From: an uncultured bacterium
GTDB taxonomy: Bacteria > Desulfobacterota > Binatia > UBA1149 > CAITLU01
NCBI GenBank assembly: GCA_903893315.1
Contig: CAITLU010000021.1
Location: 1-64,000, forward strand
Reading direction: 5' to 3'
Length of the DNA stretch: 64,000 nucleotides
Part shown: in pieces, positions 17,837-27,577 of the stretch
Layout: each line of letters opens with the position of its first letter
How positions within the stretch are numbered: position 1 is the first letter of the stretch
Position numbers and translations under genes: made by a program
Notes under the pieces: model-generated
The model's database searches: none
The model's input: only the letters and a program-made list of their open reading frames with translations
What the model was told of the DNA's origin: nothing

Positions 17837-18418
17837 CTACTTGCCGGCCTTCTGGTAGGTGCCCATCAGCTGGGCCTGCGCGATCACGTGTCCTTCCATC
17901 GCGGCTTCGAGCTGGCTCTTGGTCAACGCGCCGCGCTCACCGAGCTGGGTGTCGAGCGCATAGAGCTTGAAGAAATATCGGTGACGGCCGATCGGCGGGC
18001 ACGGACCTCCGTAGCCTTTGCGTTGCCAGTCGTTGGTGCCTTCGCGAGTCGGCGCCGGCAGGGCCGACACGGCTACGGCCTCCGCCAGTGAAACGCTCGA
18101 GGCCGGAATGTCATAGAGCACCCAGTGTACCCACGTCATCTTGGGCGCTGCAGGATCGGGTGCGTCGGGGTCGTCGACGATGATGGCGAGGCTTCTGGCC
18201 GCGCCCGGCACGTCGCTCCACGAAAGAGCCGGCGAGAGGTCGTCGCCTTCGCAGGTGAAGCGCTTCGGAATCGCCTGGCCTTCACTGAACGCTGTCGAGA
18301 CTAGTTTCATGGGTTCCTCCGTTGGTTTCGCCTGCGCCACGGACGCGACGCAGACCGAGGTTAGCACGGCGGCGAAAATTGCCGTCAGAATGACGATCAG
18401 CCTTCTCAGAACTTCCAC
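17837..18418 (-). CDS. YbhB/YbcL-type phosphatidylethanolamine-binding protein (PEBP)
   Basis: The PEBP domain is complete: FTCEGDDLSPALSW, LAIIVDDPDAPDP, WVHWVLYDIP, YGGPCPPIGRHRYFFKLYALD. Two starts compete. GTG at 18418 adds a textbook signal peptide (VLRRLIVILTAIFAAVLTS to VAQA) but has no Shine-Dalgarno. ATG at 18310 follows a near-perfect GGAGG five bases upstream and gives a cytosolic protein of about 157 residues. The in-frame leader is too signal-like to be chance, so both forms may be made. The gene overlaps the end of the next upstream gene by 13 bases. Bacterial PEBPs bind small anionic ligands; their role is largely unknown. Confidence 0.85.
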   Translation of the reverse strand: MEVLRRLIVILTAIFAAVLTSVCVASVAQAKPTEEPMKLVSTAFSEGQAIPKRFTCEGDDLSPALSWSDVPGAARSLAIIVDDPDAPDPAAPKMTWVHWVLYDIPASSVSLAEAVAVSALPAPTREGTNDWQRKGYGGPCPPIGRHRYFFKLYALDTQLGERGALTKSQLEAAMEGHVIAQAQLMGTYQKAGK

Positions 18419-19128
18419 AAGATGCCGACGCCGCCGGGCCGCGCCGCCAGGCTCCATTGGTTGCCTGTGCCGACCAACGGTGCACCGTCGAACTTGGTGC
18501 GATAACTCTTCCAGTCGCCAACCGCGCTCCAGGGTTGGGACCAGATGAAGCCTTCACTGGAAGTCTCGCTGACCGCGAACGATTCCCACGCGGTGCCACG
18601 GTCGTCCCACGCTTCGCCTACCAACACGGCCGCGCCGAGGTTCAGGGCCAGTGAACTCAAGTGACGCGTCCACGAATAGCGTGTCTGTGCCTGCCGCGCG
18701 GCCTGGTCCAGCGTGCTTTCGGCAACGGCCAGACGACGGGCGCAGTTCTCGAAGGAATCGGTGGGAATGGCACGAGCCGCGTCGGCGCCGTTCTTGGCAA
18801 CCAGGGGATGCATGGTCAGGTCGGTGACGCCGAGCAGGGACTTGCCCGCGCTCACGAGCAAGTCGGCGTCGTGACCATCGTATCTTGACAAGACCGCCTT
18901 GGTACTTTGCAGCACCGCGCCTACCGAAAACACCGTGAGCCAGCCTCTCCACCACCACGCCGCGCCGCGGCGCCCCTCTTCTAGCCGCGCTTCGAGAAAA
19001 TCGAGCCGCGCGCTTGTCTGAGCGTCGCAGGCCGCGTGCGCACTGCGCAGCGGCGTCGAAAACGCGGTCAGGGCCAGCGTCAGCAAAGCAACCAGGGCGC
19101 AGCGGCGACGTGTCGGTGGTGTGATCAT
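18406..19128 (-). CDS. Exported protein of unknown function
   Basis: 240 residues from the ATG at 19128. A signal peptide (ALVALLTLALTAFSTPLRSAHA) is followed by a mature region with a short hydrophobic helix (WWWRGWLTVFSVGAVL), an acidic/aromatic middle and a C-terminus ending GGVGILWKF. A second hydrophobic stretch (SLALNLGAAVLVGEAW) and the Trp-rich C-terminus could mean an outer-membrane-associated protein. I recognise no family. It overlaps the PEBP gene downstream by 13 bases and probably shares its transcript. Confidence 0.6.
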   Translation of the reverse strand: MITPPTRRRCALVALLTLALTAFSTPLRSAHAACDAQTSARLDFLEARLEEGRRGAAWWWRGWLTVFSVGAVLQSTKAVLSRYDGHDADLLVSAGKSLLGVTDLTMHPLVAKNGADAARAIPTDSFENCARRLAVAESTLDQAARQAQTRYSWTRHLSSLALNLGAAVLVGEAWDDRGTAWESFAVSETSSEGFIWSQPWSAVGDWKSYRTKFDGAPLVGTGNQWSLAARPGGVGILWKF

Positions 19129-19261
19129 TACATCTGCTCTTGCCGCTGCGCCCGCGACTATGCCGCAGGCTCGGCTTTCTGACAATCGCTCGGCAGAAGG
19201 CTCGACGCCGTCACAGTCGATACCGAGCGCGAATACGACGCTGGCGGCCGCGGGCCGGGCA

Positions 19262-20019
19262 TCATTGCCGGAGCGCGGCGGCTGCGCGATCGGCGACGAA
19301 TAGGAGTTCGCCGTCGGTGGGCGCCACCGTGCGAGCAGGTGGTATTGGGGCTTGCGTTTCGCCGTCCGATTCGGCGGTCAGTACGGCACGCAGTGCGAAA
19401 GCCTTGTCGGTGCCGGTGACAATGAACAGGACTGTGCGCGCGGCATTGATCGCGGCGGCGGTGAGCGTGACGCGATCGGCGTGTAGTTTTTCCACCCAGG
19501 TTGCCACGACCGGCAGCGTCGATGCTTCGGTGACTGCGCTGCCGCCGGGAAACAACGACGCGGTGTGACCGTCGGCGCCCATTCCGAGCAGCACGAGATC
19601 GAAACGCGGCAACTGCCCCGGAGCGAGCGCGAAACAGCGTTGCAGTTCGGCTGCATACGCCGCCGCCGCTAGCGTCGCCGAACCGGCATCGGTCGGCACG
19701 CGATGTATCTGTTGCGGCGCGATCGGCACGCGGTCGAACAGGGTCTCGCGGGCCATGCGGTAGTTGCTGTCGTGATGGTCGGAGGGAACCATGCGTTCGT
19801 CGCCGAAGAAGATCTGCCAGCGTTCGAAACGCGGGCGCGGGCTGGGTGCTGACGCGAGCAGCGAGTAGAGGGGCCGCGGTGTGGATCCGCCGGCCAGCGC
19901 GATGTTGAACACGCCGCGTTCGGCGATCGCTTCGCGCTCGATACGCAGCACGATCTGCATGGCCGCCGCTGCTGCATCGTCGGCGCTGTCGACGACGCAG
20001 AGCGAGACGCGCGGTCTCA

Positions 20020-20023
<4 letters not shown>
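19262..20023 (-). CDS. pgl: 6-phosphogluconolactonase (DevB type)
   Basis: 253 residues with the SOL/DevB signatures: NIALAGGSTPRPLY, WQIFFGDERMVPSDHHDSNY and DLVLLGMGADGHTASLFPG. It hydrolyses 6-phosphogluconolactone, the product of Zwf, to 6-phosphogluconate in the oxidative pentose phosphate pathway. It overlaps the end of zwf by four bases, and the order gnd-zwf-pgl places all three oxidative steps in one minus-strand unit. Codons 1 and 2 are both ATG. Confidence 0.95.
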
Positions 20024-21543
<1,520 letters not shown>

Positions 21544-21571
21544 CGTCTGCTCCTTTTCCATCCAGTTGCCG

Positions 21572-22609
21572 CTACTTCGCTGAATCGGTGCTGGCGCCTG
21601 TTGGAGCATCGCTCGGTGCTGCATCGTCGCGGCGGCGCGGCGGCTCGACGTGGCCGCCGAAACCGTGTCGCATCGCCGACAGTATCTTCTCGGCAAACGT
21701 GTGCTGCTGGCGTGAACGGAAGCGCGTGTACAGCGCCGATGTCAGCACGTCGGCGGGAACTGCCTGTTCTACGGCGGCCTCTACCGTCCAACGTCCTTCG
21801 CCGGAATCATCGACGTAGCCCGAGTATTCGGTGAGCGTCGGGCTTGCGGCCAACGCGGCTGCGGTGAGATCGAGCAGCCACGAAGTGACCACCGAGCCGC
21901 GCCGCCACAGTTCGGCGATTTCGGCGAGATCGAAGTCGTAGCGGTAAGCGGCGCTGTCGGGAGTCGAGGCCGCGCCTTTCAGGATGTCGAAGCCTTCGGC
22001 GTAGGCCTGCATCAGACCGTACTCGATGCCGTTGTGGATCATCTTGACGAAGTGGCCGGCTCCTGCCGGACCGCAGTGAAGGTAACCCTGCTCGGCGGTG
22101 CTCGCGCGGCCGTCGCGCTGCTGCGACGGCGCGACGCCGGCGCTTCCCGGCGCCAGCGTGCGGAGCACAGGCTCGATGCACGCTGTCGCGGCGACGTCGC
22201 CGCCGACCATCAGGCAGTAGCCGCGTTCCAGGCCCCACACACCGCCGCTGGTCCCGGCATCGACGTAACTGATGCCGTGCGGCGCGAGTGCGGCGGCGCG
22301 CCGGATGTCGTCCTTGAAGTGGGAGTTGCCGCCGTCGATGGCGACATCGCCGGGTTGCAGCAACGAGGCCAGTTCCTCAAACACCGCTTCGGTAGGCTTG
22401 CCGGCCGGCACCATCACCCACACCACGCGCGGCGCAGTGAGCTTGGCGACGGCATCGGCGAGGCTTGCCGCCGGCTGCGCGCCTTCGCTCTGCAGCGCCG
22501 CGACGTTGTTCGGGTCGCGATCGTAGGCGACCACTTCGTGGCCGCCGCGCAGCAGGCGCCGCGCCATGTTGGCCCCCATGCGTCCGAGGCCGATCATTGC
22601 GATCTTCAT
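21572..22609 (-). CDS. gnd: Decarboxylating 6-phosphogluconate dehydrogenase (short GntZ/YqeC type)
   Basis: 345 residues: Rossmann motif [17 protein letters not shown], substrate-binding [10 protein letters not shown], and the catalytic region [20 protein letters not shown]. The short form (about 300-350 residues, against 470 in E. coli Gnd) is common in many lineages and can use NAD+. It converts 6-phosphogluconate to ribulose 5-phosphate. First gene of gnd-zwf-pgl. The last 30 residues are a charged, Asp/Pro-rich extension. Confidence 0.94.
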   Translation of the reverse strand: MKIAMIGLGRMGANMARRLLRGGHEVVAYDRDPNNVAALQSEGAQPAASLADAVAKLTAPRVVWVMVPAGKPTEAVFEELASLLQPGDVAIDGGNSHFKDDIRRAAALAPHGISYVDAGTSGGVWGLERGYCLMVGGDVAATACIEPVLRTLAPGSAGVAPSQQRDGRASTAEQGYLHCGPAGAGHFVKMIHNGIEYGLMQAYAEGFDILKGAASTPDSAAYRYDFDLAEIAELWRRGSVVTSWLLDLTAAALAASPTLTEYSGYVDDSGEGRWTVEAAVEQAVPADVLTSALYTRFRSRQQHTFAEKILSAMRHGFGGHVEPPRRRDDAAPSDAPTGASTDSAK

Positions 22610-22666
22610 GGTGTCGGGCCTCCTCGGCCTTGGCGGTCGGTTGAAAGGCGCCCCCCGGCCGGCTGC

Positions 22667-23143
22667 TCAGCGCGGTTCGAGCACGATTATCGGAATGTTG
22701 CGCGTGGTACGCGCCTGGTAGTCGATGAAGTCGGGGTACATCTTGGTGAGAGCCGGCCAGTATCGGGTTTTCTCCTGATCGCTTCCGCGGCGGCCGCGCA
22801 TCTTGCGCTTCTTCGCACCGATTTCGATTTCAACGTCGGGGTTGGCGTCGATGTTTCCCACCCACAGCGGGTTCTTCGACATTCCGCCCTGCGAACCGAC
22901 CAGCACCACGCGCTGTCCGTCTTCCAGGTAGAGCAACGGAGCGGTGCGCGGTTCACCAGACTTCTTGCCCATCGTCGTCAGCAGCAGCACCGGCGCGCCG
23001 TACATCCAGCGCGCGCCGAAACGTCCGCCGCTCAGGCGATAGATCCAGGTGTTAACTCGCGACATCGCGACCATCAACGGCTTGGCGATGCGTTCCTGAG
23101 TGGCGGTGTAAGGTTGAGGCTTCTTCGTCGAGTCTGACATCAT
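22667..23143 (-). CDS. DDN-like nitroreductase family deazaflavin (F420)-dependent oxidoreductase
   Basis: 158 residues with the split-beta-barrel signatures of the F420/FMN-binding DDN group: VLLLTTMGKKSGEPRTAPL, LVGSQGGMSKNPLWVGNI and NPDVEIEIGAKKRKMRG. Members use reduced coenzyme F420 to reduce quinones, nitro compounds or enones; some bind other flavins. A Shine-Dalgarno (AAGGAG) fits the second of two adjacent ATG codons (23140) best. It lies between the P450 cluster and gnd-zwf-pgl, and may join either. No F420 biosynthesis gene is in the window, so cofactor use is inference. Confidence 0.85.
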   Translation of the reverse strand: MMSDSTKKPQPYTATQERIAKPLMVAMSRVNTWIYRLSGGRFGARWMYGAPVLLLTTMGKKSGEPRTAPLLYLEDGQRVVLVGSQGGMSKNPLWVGNIDANPDVEIEIGAKKRKMRGRRGSDQEKTRYWPALTKMYPDFIDYQARTTRNIPIIVLEPR

Positions 23144-23208
23144 CGTCTCCTTGGAGCAGGCCGCCTGGCCGGCTCCGGCAAATTGAACCCATCAATGCGG
23201 CCGGGCAA

Positions 23209-23233
23209 GTCGAGCCGGCGGAATCGGCTCGAC
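23209..23233 (-). terminator. Hairpin after the P450 gene
   Basis: A perfect 9-bp stem (GTCGAGCCG / CGGCTCGAC) with a 7-base loop starts 31 bases past the P450 stop. There is no T run, so it may be a transcript-end stabiliser rather than a classic terminator. Confidence 0.4.
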
Positions 23234-23264
23234 GAATCGTATCAGGGCGCCGGCCGGTGCACGC

Positions 23265-24518
23265 TCAGTCGTTCGCGCAGACCAGTCTCAGTGTTTCCAG
23301 ACCGTGAAAGCCCAGCTGGTCGCGAAAGCGCGGCTCTTCCGCGAATTCGATGCGCGAGAAGCGTTCGAGCAGCTTGCCGATAGCCAGGCAGCCCTCGCCG
23401 CGTGCGAGGTTGGCGCCGAGGCAGTAGTGGATGCCGCTGCCGAAGGAAAGCGGTTCGACGCCGGTGCGCGTGACGTCGAGACGATCCGGATCGGCGAACC
23501 TGGCCGGGTCGCGGTTGGCGGCACCGAGCAGGGTCATCACACCGCTCCCGGCCGGAATCCGATGGCCGGCGATTTCGATGTCCTCGAATATCGCGCGGCC
23601 GGTGATCTGGATCGACGGATCGAAGCGCAGCAGCTCTTCGACGGCATTTCCCAGCAAGTCGCTGCGCTGGCGCAGCAGGGCCAGTTGATCGGGATGCGTC
23701 AGAAGTGCGTGCACGCCGTTGCCGATCAGGTTGGTCGTGGTCTCGAAGCCGGCGGCGAACAGCAGCAGTCCGGTCTCGACGATTTCGCCGTCGCTCAGGT
23801 GGTCGCCGCCTTCTTCGGCCTCGAGCATGCCGGTCAGCATGTCGTTGCCTGGATGCGCGCGTTTGTCGGCGATCAGAGCGTGGAAATAGTCCTGCATCCA
23901 CAAGGCGGCCCGGTCGGCGATTCCGATGTCTTCGCGTGAAGCGCCGAGTTCCAGAGTTCTGGTGTTGGCACGCACGGCGTCGCGGAAGCTCGGACGGTCG
24001 GCCTCGGGTACACCGAGCAGGTCGCCGATCACGGTCACCGGCAGCGGAAACGCCAGCATGTCCATCAGATCGCCGCCGCCGTTGCGTTCGATCTCGTCGA
24101 GCAGGCGATCGACTACCGCGGCCATGCGCGGCTTGAGCGCTTCCACCACCCTGGGCGTGAAGGCTTTGGCCACCAGCCGGCGCAGGCGCGTGTGCTGAGG
24201 CGGATTGGCGAACAGCATCGAACGCGAACCGAAGGCCAGCGAAGGATGCTCGCGCCAATCGTCGATGCCGGATTGCATCATCAAGCCGTTCCAGTCCTTG
24301 CCGCCGCGAGGGTCGCGAAGGACGTTGTAGCAATCCTCGTAACGGGTCAGCACCCAGCCGCCGAGACTGCTCTGGAAGACCGGAGCCGCTTCGCGCATCG
24401 CGCGAAAGACAGGGTAGGGATTGCGCCGCTTGTCGACATCCATGAGCAGGCTCATGAAGGCGGCGTCTGCCACTTCGGGCTGCGTGCCGGGGGTTGCCTC
24501 GACGGCGTCCGGCGTCAC
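23265..24518 (-). CDS. Cytochrome P450 (soluble bacterial type)
   Basis: About 417 residues. I-helix oxygen-binding motif LLFAAGFETTTNLIGNG, ExxR in EELLRFDPS, and the heme Cys in FGSGIHYCLGANLARGE are all present. No membrane anchor. The GTG at 24518 is chosen because its GTGA overlaps the stop of the CMD-like gene by four bases and GGGGAG lies just upstream. A longer frame reads back through that gene in another frame and is spurious. The operon order is SDR, CMD-like, P450, which suggests oxidation of a terpenoid, steroid or aromatic substrate; the exact reaction is unknown. Confidence 0.95.
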   Translation of the reverse strand: MTPDAVEATPGTQPEVADAAFMSLLMDVDKRRNPYPVFRAMREAAPVFQSSLGGWVLTRYEDCYNVLRDPRGGKDWNGLMMQSGIDDWREHPSLAFGSRSMLFANPPQHTRLRRLVAKAFTPRVVEALKPRMAAVVDRLLDEIERNGGGDLMDMLAFPLPVTVIGDLLGVPEADRPSFRDAVRANTRTLELGASREDIGIADRAALWMQDYFHALIADKRAHPGNDMLTGMLEAEEGGDHLSDGEIVETGLLLFAAGFETTTNLIGNGVHALLTHPDQLALLRQRSDLLGNAVEELLRFDPSIQITGRAIFEDIEIAGHRIPAGSGVMTLLGAANRDPARFADPDRLDVTRTGVEPLSFGSGIHYCLGANLARGEGCLAIGKLLERFSRIEFAEEPRFRDQLGFHGLETLRLVCAND

Positions 24519-25084
24519 GATTTCTGCTCCCCTTCGTTCTCTGCCGACTTGACGACTCGCATTCCGGTCGGAGCTTCGAGTTCGAGATCGGTGCACTCGG
24601 TGAGACGTGCCAGCATCTGATAGTAGCCGATGGTGATCAGCGTCTCGACGAGTTCGCGATGGCTGAAGTGTCGCAGCATGGCTTCGAACGTTGCGTCCCC
24701 GACCCGGGTTTCGCGAATGCTCTGGTCGACGAAGGCGAGGTAGGCCTTCTCTTTTTCGTCGAAGCACGCGGCGGTCAGATCGCCGCTCTCCAGTGCCGCG
24801 ATCTGCTGCGGAGTGATGCCGCAGTCAGCGGCGATGGGCACGTGCTGCACCCACTCGTAGCGGCCGCGCAGCGAGTGGACCGAAAGCAGGATGGTGTATT
24901 CGCGCAGTTTGGCGTCCAGCTGCTGCTTGGCGAGGATCGAACCGCCCAGACGCAGCAGCGGGCGGAAGCTCTCGCTGGCATGGGCCATCATCTTGAAGAT
25001 GTTGAGCGGAACGGAGAGTTTCGCGAAGGTTGCGCGTACTGCTTCGGGAGCGGTGGCGGGATCGACGAGCGGAATTCGCGGCAT
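24515..25084 (-). CDS. Carboxymuconolactone decarboxylase-like (AhpD-fold) protein
   Basis: 189 residues from the ATG at 25084 (AAGGAAAC upstream). The CMD helical fold is indicated by NIFKMMAHASESFRPLLRLGG, LDAKLREYTILLSVHSLRGRYEW and HFSHRELVETLITIGYYQML. The catalytic CxxC of AhpD peroxidase partners is absent (QHVPIAADCGIT keeps one Cys), so a peroxidase role is unlikely. Such CMD-like genes are common in catabolic clusters. It is translationally coupled to the P450 through a GTGA overlap. Confidence 0.87.
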   Translation of the reverse strand: MPRIPLVDPATAPEAVRATFAKLSVPLNIFKMMAHASESFRPLLRLGGSILAKQQLDAKLREYTILLSVHSLRGRYEWVQHVPIAADCGITPQQIAALESGDLTAACFDEKEKAYLAFVDQSIRETRVGDATFEAMLRHFSHRELVETLITIGYYQMLARLTECTDLELEAPTGMRVVKSAENEGEQKS

Positions 25085-25152
25085 GGTATGTTTCCTTGAA
25101 AAGCTTCGGTTGCAGGGATTGCCAGGTGTAGCCGCGACCCGTGTTTGGCCGG

Positions 25153-25956
25153 TCACGCCATGAAGAGCCCGCCGTTGATGTCGAGCGATACTCCGTTGAT
25201 GTAGGACGCTTCGTCGCTGGCCAGAAACGCGATCGCCGCCGCCTGCTCCTCTGGAGAGGACAGACGCTTGATCGGCATGAAGAACTCGTAGGCGGATATC
25301 CGGCGCATGAACGCTTCCGTTTCCTCGGGCGTCCCCGCGAGGTTGGCGGCGCCGGCGCGGATCATCGGTGTGTCGACGCCGCCTGGGCAGATGGCGTTGA
25401 CGCGAATTCCGCGCGGCCCGTAGTCGAAGGCCAGATGGCGCGTGAGGCCGAGCAGTCCGGCTTTGCTCGACGTGTAGGCCGGGCCGCCGCCGGCGCTCTT
25501 GGAGCGTCCGGCCAAAGACGAGACGTTGACGACGGCTCCGCGCCCGCGCGCCGCCATTCCCGGCAGCAGCGCGCGGCACAGATAGAAAGGCCCGCTCAGG
25601 TTGACCGCAAGCACGCGGTTCCAGCGTTCGTCTTCGAGCGCTTCGATGCCGGCTATCGCGGCGGTGTCGGCGGTGCCGGCGACGTTGGCAAGTACGTCGA
25701 TGGGGCCGAGGGCTTTCTCGGCAGCGGCAACGGTGGCGACGACCTCTGCGCTGTCGGCGACATCGCAGAGAAACGTTGCCGCGCGACCGCCCGCGGCCTC
25801 GATGGCTTCGCGGGTTGCCGACGCTCCGGCTTCGTCGCGATCGATGACGGCGACGGCTGCGCCTTCGGCGGCCAGTAGCAGTGCGGTGGCGCGGCCGATG
25901 CCGCTGGCTCCGCCGGTTACCAGTGCGGTACGTTCCTGAAAACGAAGTTTAGTCAT
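25153..25956 (-). CDS. Short-chain dehydrogenase/reductase
   Basis: 267 residues of classical SDR: TGGASGIGRATALLL (cofactor loop), a DRD acidic stretch after beta-2 suggesting NAD(H) preference, NVAGTADTAAI, catalytic NVSSLAGRSKSAGGGPAYTSSKAGLL (Ser, YxxxK) and RVNAICPGGVDTPM. It probably oxidises or reduces a secondary alcohol or ketone made in the same operon (CMD-like, P450). It is divergent from the FlK-like thioesterase gene, with 246 bases between them that hold the promoters. Confidence 0.93.
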   Translation of the reverse strand: MTKLRFQERTALVTGGASGIGRATALLLAAEGAAVAVIDRDEAGASATREAIEAAGGRAATFLCDVADSAEVVATVAAAEKALGPIDVLANVAGTADTAAIAGIEALEDERWNRVLAVNLSGPFYLCRALLPGMAARGRGAVVNVSSLAGRSKSAGGGPAYTSSKAGLLGLTRHLAFDYGPRGIRVNAICPGGVDTPMIRAGAANLAGTPEETEAFMRRISAYEFFMPIKRLSSPEEQAAAIAFLASDEASYINGVSLDINGGLFMA

Positions 25957-26202
25957 GGTGACGCTAGATAGCCTCTGGCCACTGCTCGGTCCAGAAGGGC
26001 GTCATCGACGGCCTGCTGCTGCCGTCGACGACGATGCCGCGCCGCGCCGCTGCGTTCGATCGCGCGGCGGCGCCGTGGCGTGCGCTCGACCGGCCCCGCT
26101 CGCCGAGAGGCCGCGCTCCCGCGGTGGACAACGCTCGCTGCGAAGGCCATCAGGCTTGCACAGGCTGCGGCCAGGGCACCGATTGCCGAGGAGTTACGAC
26201 CG

Positions 26203-26631
26203 ATGAAGCCATCGCTCCAAGCTGGAATCGAACATTCCTTCACGTTCCGAGTTTCCGCGTCCAAGACGGTCGCGGCTCTGTATCCGGAATCGCCGGAGTT
26301 CCAGGTCATGCCGGAAGTTTTCGCGACCGGTTTCATGGTCGGTCTGCTCGAATGGGTCTGCATCCAGGCGGTCAATCCGCACCTGGACTGGCCCGAAGAA
26401 CAGACTGTCGGGACTCAGATCAACGTCAGCCACCTGGCGGCAACACCGCCGGGACTGGAGGTGACGGTCAAGGTGAGGCTCACCGGAGTGGACGGACGGC
26501 GCCTGATGTTCGAACTCGAAGCCGGCGACGGTGTCGACATCATCAGCAGGGGCACTCACGAAAGGTTCGTCATCAACCGCACGAAGTTCGCCGAAAGAAT
26601 CGGACACAAGGCCGCGAAGGCCGCGAAGTGA
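26203..26631 (+). CDS. FlK-like hotdog-fold thioesterase
   Basis: 142 residues, close to fluoroacetyl-CoA thioesterase FlK. LYPESPEFQVMPEVFATGFMV and DGVDIISRGTHERFVI match the family, and the catalytic residues fall almost exactly in register: T42, E50 and H77 (Thr42, Glu50 and His76 in FlK). Real FlK proteins are rare; most homologues are general small acyl-CoA thioesterases. The ATG at 26203 has GAGGAG 9 bases upstream. It is transcribed away from the SDR-CMD-P450 operon and toward a methyltransferase. Confidence 0.85.
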   Translation: MKPSLQAGIEHSFTFRVSASKTVAALYPESPEFQVMPEVFATGFMVGLLEWVCIQAVNPHLDWPEEQTVGTQINVSHLAATPPGLEVTVKVRLTGVDGRRLMFELEAGDGVDIISRGTHERFVINRTKFAERIGHKAAKAAK

Positions 26632-26668
26632 TCGAGGCGTGAGCCGCGCCGCGGCGGACGCCGGCAGT

Positions 26669-27517
26669 ATGACGAGCACCGATCATGCCGGCGACCGCGT
26701 GATCGCCGATTCGTGTCCGTTGTGCGGACAACCGCGCGGCGAGCCGTTCGTGAGCAACGAGTGGAGCTGGGTGCGCTGCAAGTGCGGCCTCGTCTACAAG
26801 ACCACCGAGCCCGTCGCGGCCGGCGCGCAGGACGGTTACGGCGAGGCCTACTTCGAAACCTACCGCCGCCGCCACCGTCATCGCGTGGCCAAGGCCCGCA
26901 GGCAGATTGTCGACGCTCTCGAACACGGCGCGCGCGGCCCGCTTCTCGACGTCGGCTGCTCGCTTGGATACGCGCTCGAAGCCGCACGTTCCGTGGGCCT
27001 GGATGCCTGCGGCGTCGATGTGAGCGAGCACGCGGTCGCCGGGTGCCGAAGTCTAGGGTTCGATGCGCGCGTCGGGTCGCTCGAAGCTTTGCCGTTCGAG
27101 GACGGGGCATTCGCGATGGTCGTGATGAAGCACGTGCTCGAGCACACCTCGCAGCCGCGGCGCGCTCTGGCCGAGGTGTCGCGGGTGCTGCGTCCAGCCG
27201 GCGTGGTGTTCATCGCCGTACCGAACGCCGATTACTTCAAGGCCGTGCGTTCGCCGCGCACGTCACGATTCTTTCGCGGGGAGGGCGGCCGTGCGCACTA
27301 CGTCTACTACACCGCCGCGACGCTCGGGCGCTTGCTCGAACAGCAGGGATTCCGCGTCGTGCAGGTGCATCCGTGTCTGCTGCATCGACGCGCCGGAAGG
27401 GTGCGCCTGGCGCGTGACGTCGCTGCGCTGGCGGGACGTTGGATAGCGCGTGCCGTCGCTCGGCGGGCGCGGCTGCGCAAGGAGTTCTGGCTGGTGGCGG
27501 TGCGGGAAAATCCGTGA
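26669..27517 (+). CDS. Class I SAM-dependent methyltransferase with N-terminal zinc-ribbon-like motif
   Basis: About 282 residues. The N-terminus has a Cys pair typical of zinc-binding methyltransferases (SCPLCGQPRGE, then WVRCKCGLVY), followed by a Methyltransf_11/12 Rossmann domain (GPLLDVGCSLGYALEAARSV; LPFEDGAFAMVVMKHVLEH; VSRVLRPAGVVFIAVPN). Proteins with this layout often act in natural-product or polysaccharide modification. The start is uncertain: ATG 26669 or GTG 26639, neither with a well-placed Shine-Dalgarno. It begins 37 bases after the thioesterase gene. Confidence 0.87.
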   Translation: MTSTDHAGDRVIADSCPLCGQPRGEPFVSNEWSWVRCKCGLVYKTTEPVAAGAQDGYGEAYFETYRRRHRHRVAKARRQIVDALEHGARGPLLDVGCSLGYALEAARSVGLDACGVDVSEHAVAGCRSLGFDARVGSLEALPFEDGAFAMVVMKHVLEHTSQPRRALAEVSRVLRPAGVVFIAVPNADYFKAVRSPRTSRFFRGEGGRAHYVYYTAATLGRLLEQQGFRVVQVHPCLLHRRAGRVRLARDVAALAGRWIARAVARRARLRKEFWLVAVRENP

Positions 27518-27577
27518 TCGACCAAAGTGCCGATCACGGTTCGCCCGCTCGATATGTCGTCGCTCCGAAAAAGCGTC

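Noticed and set aside
25953-26375. Minus-strand 140-codon frame upstream of the SDR
   Set aside because: Overlaps the divergent promoter gap and the thioesterase antisense strand; Arg-rich, without start signal or motif.
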